From the NCBI GenBank assembly GCA_034433995.1, contig DAOTZU010000295.1, forward strand, positions 1 to 6,674: DNA of 6,674 nt, given 5' to 3'. The notes below the pieces were generated by a model. The model saw only the letters and a list, made by a program, of their open reading frames with translations. It was not told where the DNA came from and did not search any database. Source of the DNA: DAOTZU01 sp034433995 (GTDB lineage: Bacteria > Chloroflexota > Anaerolineae > UBA1429). Shown here one piece after another: positions 5,164 to 6,674 of this stretch (position 1 is the first letter of the stretch; each line of letters begins with the position of its first letter). The translations under genes and the position numbers were made by a program.

Positions 5164-6674
5164 CGGAGCAGCCAACCTTCCATGACCCTTCGGCCCTCAC
5201 CGCCGATGCGTTCACCTGGGCCAGTCTGTGGCGCGCCGTGCAATCCTTCTGGCGCCGCCTGGGTGAGGTCACCTCCGATCGCCGAGTGGCCTGGGGCCTC
5301 TTGGTGGCCATCCTGCTCCTGGGGGCCAGCTTGCGCTTCACCGGGCTGGATTGGGACGAAGGCCAACACCTGCACCCCGATGAGCGCTTCCTGACCATGG
5401 TGGAGAACAGCCTGCGCTGGCCCAAATCTTTCAAAGAGTATTTCGATACCGCCACCAACCCCCTCAACCCCTATAACCATAATTTCGGCACCTATGTCTA
5501 TGGCCTTTCGCCGGTGGTGCTGGCCAAGTTCCTGGGCCAGCTCAGCGGCAAGACGGGCTACGGCGGCGTCTATCTGGCCGGGCGCGCCATGTCGGGCGGG
5601 ATGGACCTGCTCTCGATCCTTCTGGTCTTTCTCATCGGGCGGCGGCTGTACGATGCCCGGGCCGGCCTTTTGGGAGCGCTCTTCCTGGCCCTGAGCGTGC
5701 TCAACATCCAGCAATCCCACTATTTCACCGTGGACGCCACCATGACCTTTTTTGTCACCCTGGCCCTCTATTTCGCCGTGCGGGTGGCCCAGGGGGAAGG
5801 CTGGGGCAGCGTCATCATGTTGGGGGTCTCCTTCGGCTTGGCCGTCTCGGCCAAGATCAGCGTGTTGACGTTCCTGCTCATCATCGTCCTGGCCTACCTA
5901 TTGCGCGCCCTGCCCGCATGGCGGCGGGAGCAGGAGGCAGCCTCGCCCGTGGTGCTGGACCGGCGCGGGCGCTGGGGGCGTTTTTGGTACCAAGTGCGCC
6001 TGGAGGCGGACCCCGCCTGCGCCCCCTCCCCCAGCGACCGACTCGTCTGGCCCATGGTGCGCGCCGGCCTTTCGCTCTTGGTGGTGCTCATCGTGGCCCT
6101 GCTCGTCTTTCGCACGGTGCAGCCCCAAGCCTTCACCGGGCCGGGGTTCTTTAATCTCAAGCTCAACCCCCACTGGCTGGAGGACATGAAGAACATCCAG
6201 CGCCTGGTCAGCGGCGAGGCCGATTATCCCCCCAGCCACCAATGGACGGCGCGGGAGCCCTGGTACATGCTCAAGAACATGGTCCTCTGGGGCTTGGGCC
6301 TGCCCCTGGGGCTCTTGGTCTGGCTCGCCTGGGGCATCATGGCCTACGAGCTTTACCGCCACCACAAATGGGCCCACCTTTTGCCCTGGGTGTGGATGAC
6401 CCTGACCTTCTGCTACCAGAGCATCCAGTTCGTCAAGACCATCCGCTACCTTTTGCCCATCTACCCCACCATGGCGGTGATGGCCGGGTACGGCCTGGTT
6501 TGGCTGTGGGATAAGGCCAAAGAGCTGGCCACTCGCCCCGGCGGATGGTGGCGGCGTTGGGCGCGGCCGGTCGCCCTCGCCCTGACCCTGCTCGTCATCC
6601 TGGGCACGGCCTTTTGGGCCATCGCCTTCACCACTATCTACACCCGGCCCGTGACCCGGATCGCCGCCTCCCGC
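5160..6674 (+). CDS. GT-C no. 3: GT39-like membrane glycosyltransferase, HPDER type (3' end outside window)
   Basis: An open frame runs from the ATG at 5160 to the window edge without a stop: 505 codons. After about 42 cytoplasmic residues comes a helix (about 43-60, WGLLVAILLLGASLRF) and an extracytoplasmic loop with HLHPDERFLTMV (70-81); D74-E75 is the candidate catalytic acidic pair of GT39/PMT-like enzymes. Family landmarks follow in order: NPLNPYNHNFGTYVYG (100-115), GRAMSGGMDL (141-150), QQSHYFTVDATM (184-195), GLAVSAKIS (226-234) and KTIRYLLPIYP (426-436). A charged loop at about 252-296 separates two helix groups and is probably cytosolic. The family is usually annotated as phospholipid carrier-dependent or family 39 glycosyltransferase; it would use a polyprenyl-phosphate sugar at the outer membrane face. 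It is clearly a different subfamily from the two preceding GT-Cs and lacks their four-helix N-terminal module. Its C-terminus cannot be assessed. Confidence 0.85.
   Translation, partial: MTEQPTFHDPSALTADAFTWASLWRAVQSFWRRLGEVTSDRRVAWGLLVAILLLGASLRFTGLDWDEGQHLHPDERFLTMVENSLRWPKSFKEYFDTATNPLNPYNHNFGTYVYGLSPVVLAKFLGQLSGKTGYGGVYLAGRAMSGGMDLLSILLVFLIGRRLYDARAGLLGALFLALSVLNIQQSHYFTVDATMTFFVTLALYFAVRVAQGEGWGSVIMLGVSFGLAVSAKISVLTFLLIIVLAYLLRALPAWRREQEAASPVVLDRRGRWGRFWYQVRLEADPACAPSPSDRLVWPMVRAGLSLLVVLIVALLVFRTVQPQAFTGPGFFNLKLNPHWLEDMKNIQRLVSGEADYPPSHQWTAREPWYMLKNMVLWGLGLPLGLLVWLAWGIMAYELYRHHKWAHLLPWVWMTLTFCYQSIQFVKTIRYLLPIYPTMAVMAGYGLVWLWDKAKELATRPGGWWRRWARPVALALTLLVILGTAFWAIAFTTIYTRPVTRIAASR

Noticed and set aside
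4435..5175. Antisense open frame (246 codons) at the end of GT-C no. 2
   Set aside because: Composition is Gly/Gln/His-rich with no family resemblance, and it lies opposite the supported C-terminal tail.
6242..6514. Small + strand open frame inside GT-C no. 3
   Set aside because: It is a shifted frame within a region where the GT-C frame carries the family motif KTIRYLLPIYP.

Overview
This 6674-base window is GC-rich (judged by eye, not counted) and almost entirely protein-coding on the + strand. It holds five co-directional genes packed end to end: the tail of a GT4-type (GT-B fold) glycosyltransferase, a class I SAM-dependent methyltransferase, and three large polytopic GT-C (GT39/PMT/ArnT-like) glycosyltransferases, the last of which runs off the right edge. 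No RNA gene, CRISPR array, insertion sequence or convincing terminator is visible. The largest intergenic gap is 6 bases, so any promoter and terminator lie outside the window.

The style of the genes suggests a Chloroflexota bacterium, probably Anaerolineae-like: serial GT39-type paralogues, a GT-C with an HPDERFL motif, a second GT-C with a PAEM-x2-D ... GRE motif pair, and a short AGACCTG/CAGGTCT palindrome. This assignment rests on recalled family resemblance and was not checked by search.

Layout: 1-226 GT4 C-terminus; 228-1103 methyltransferase (GTG start preferred over the ATG at 210); 1110-3089 GT-C no. 1 (659 aa); 3061-5163 GT-C no. 2 (700 aa), overlapping no. 1 by 29 bases; 5160-6674 GT-C no. 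3 (505 codons seen, 3' end missing), overlapping no. 2 by an ATGA. Tight spacing and overlaps indicate one operon with translational coupling.

Functionally this looks like a surface-glycan or glycoconjugate assembly locus. The GT4 enzyme would add sugars from nucleotide donors in the cytoplasm, the methyltransferase may cap or decorate a sugar or lipid, and the GT-C proteins would transfer sugars from polyprenyl-phosphate carriers on the outer face of the membrane. Donor, acceptor and final product cannot be read from the sequence.

The two most notable points are: (i) GT-C no. 1 and no. 2 are tandem divergent paralogues that share an extra N-terminal membrane module and a C-terminal soluble tail but differ at the expected catalytic acidic motif; (ii) a tandem pair of short palindromes sits in frame inside GT-C no. 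2, in a linker between membrane helices, and looks like an inserted dispersed repeat.
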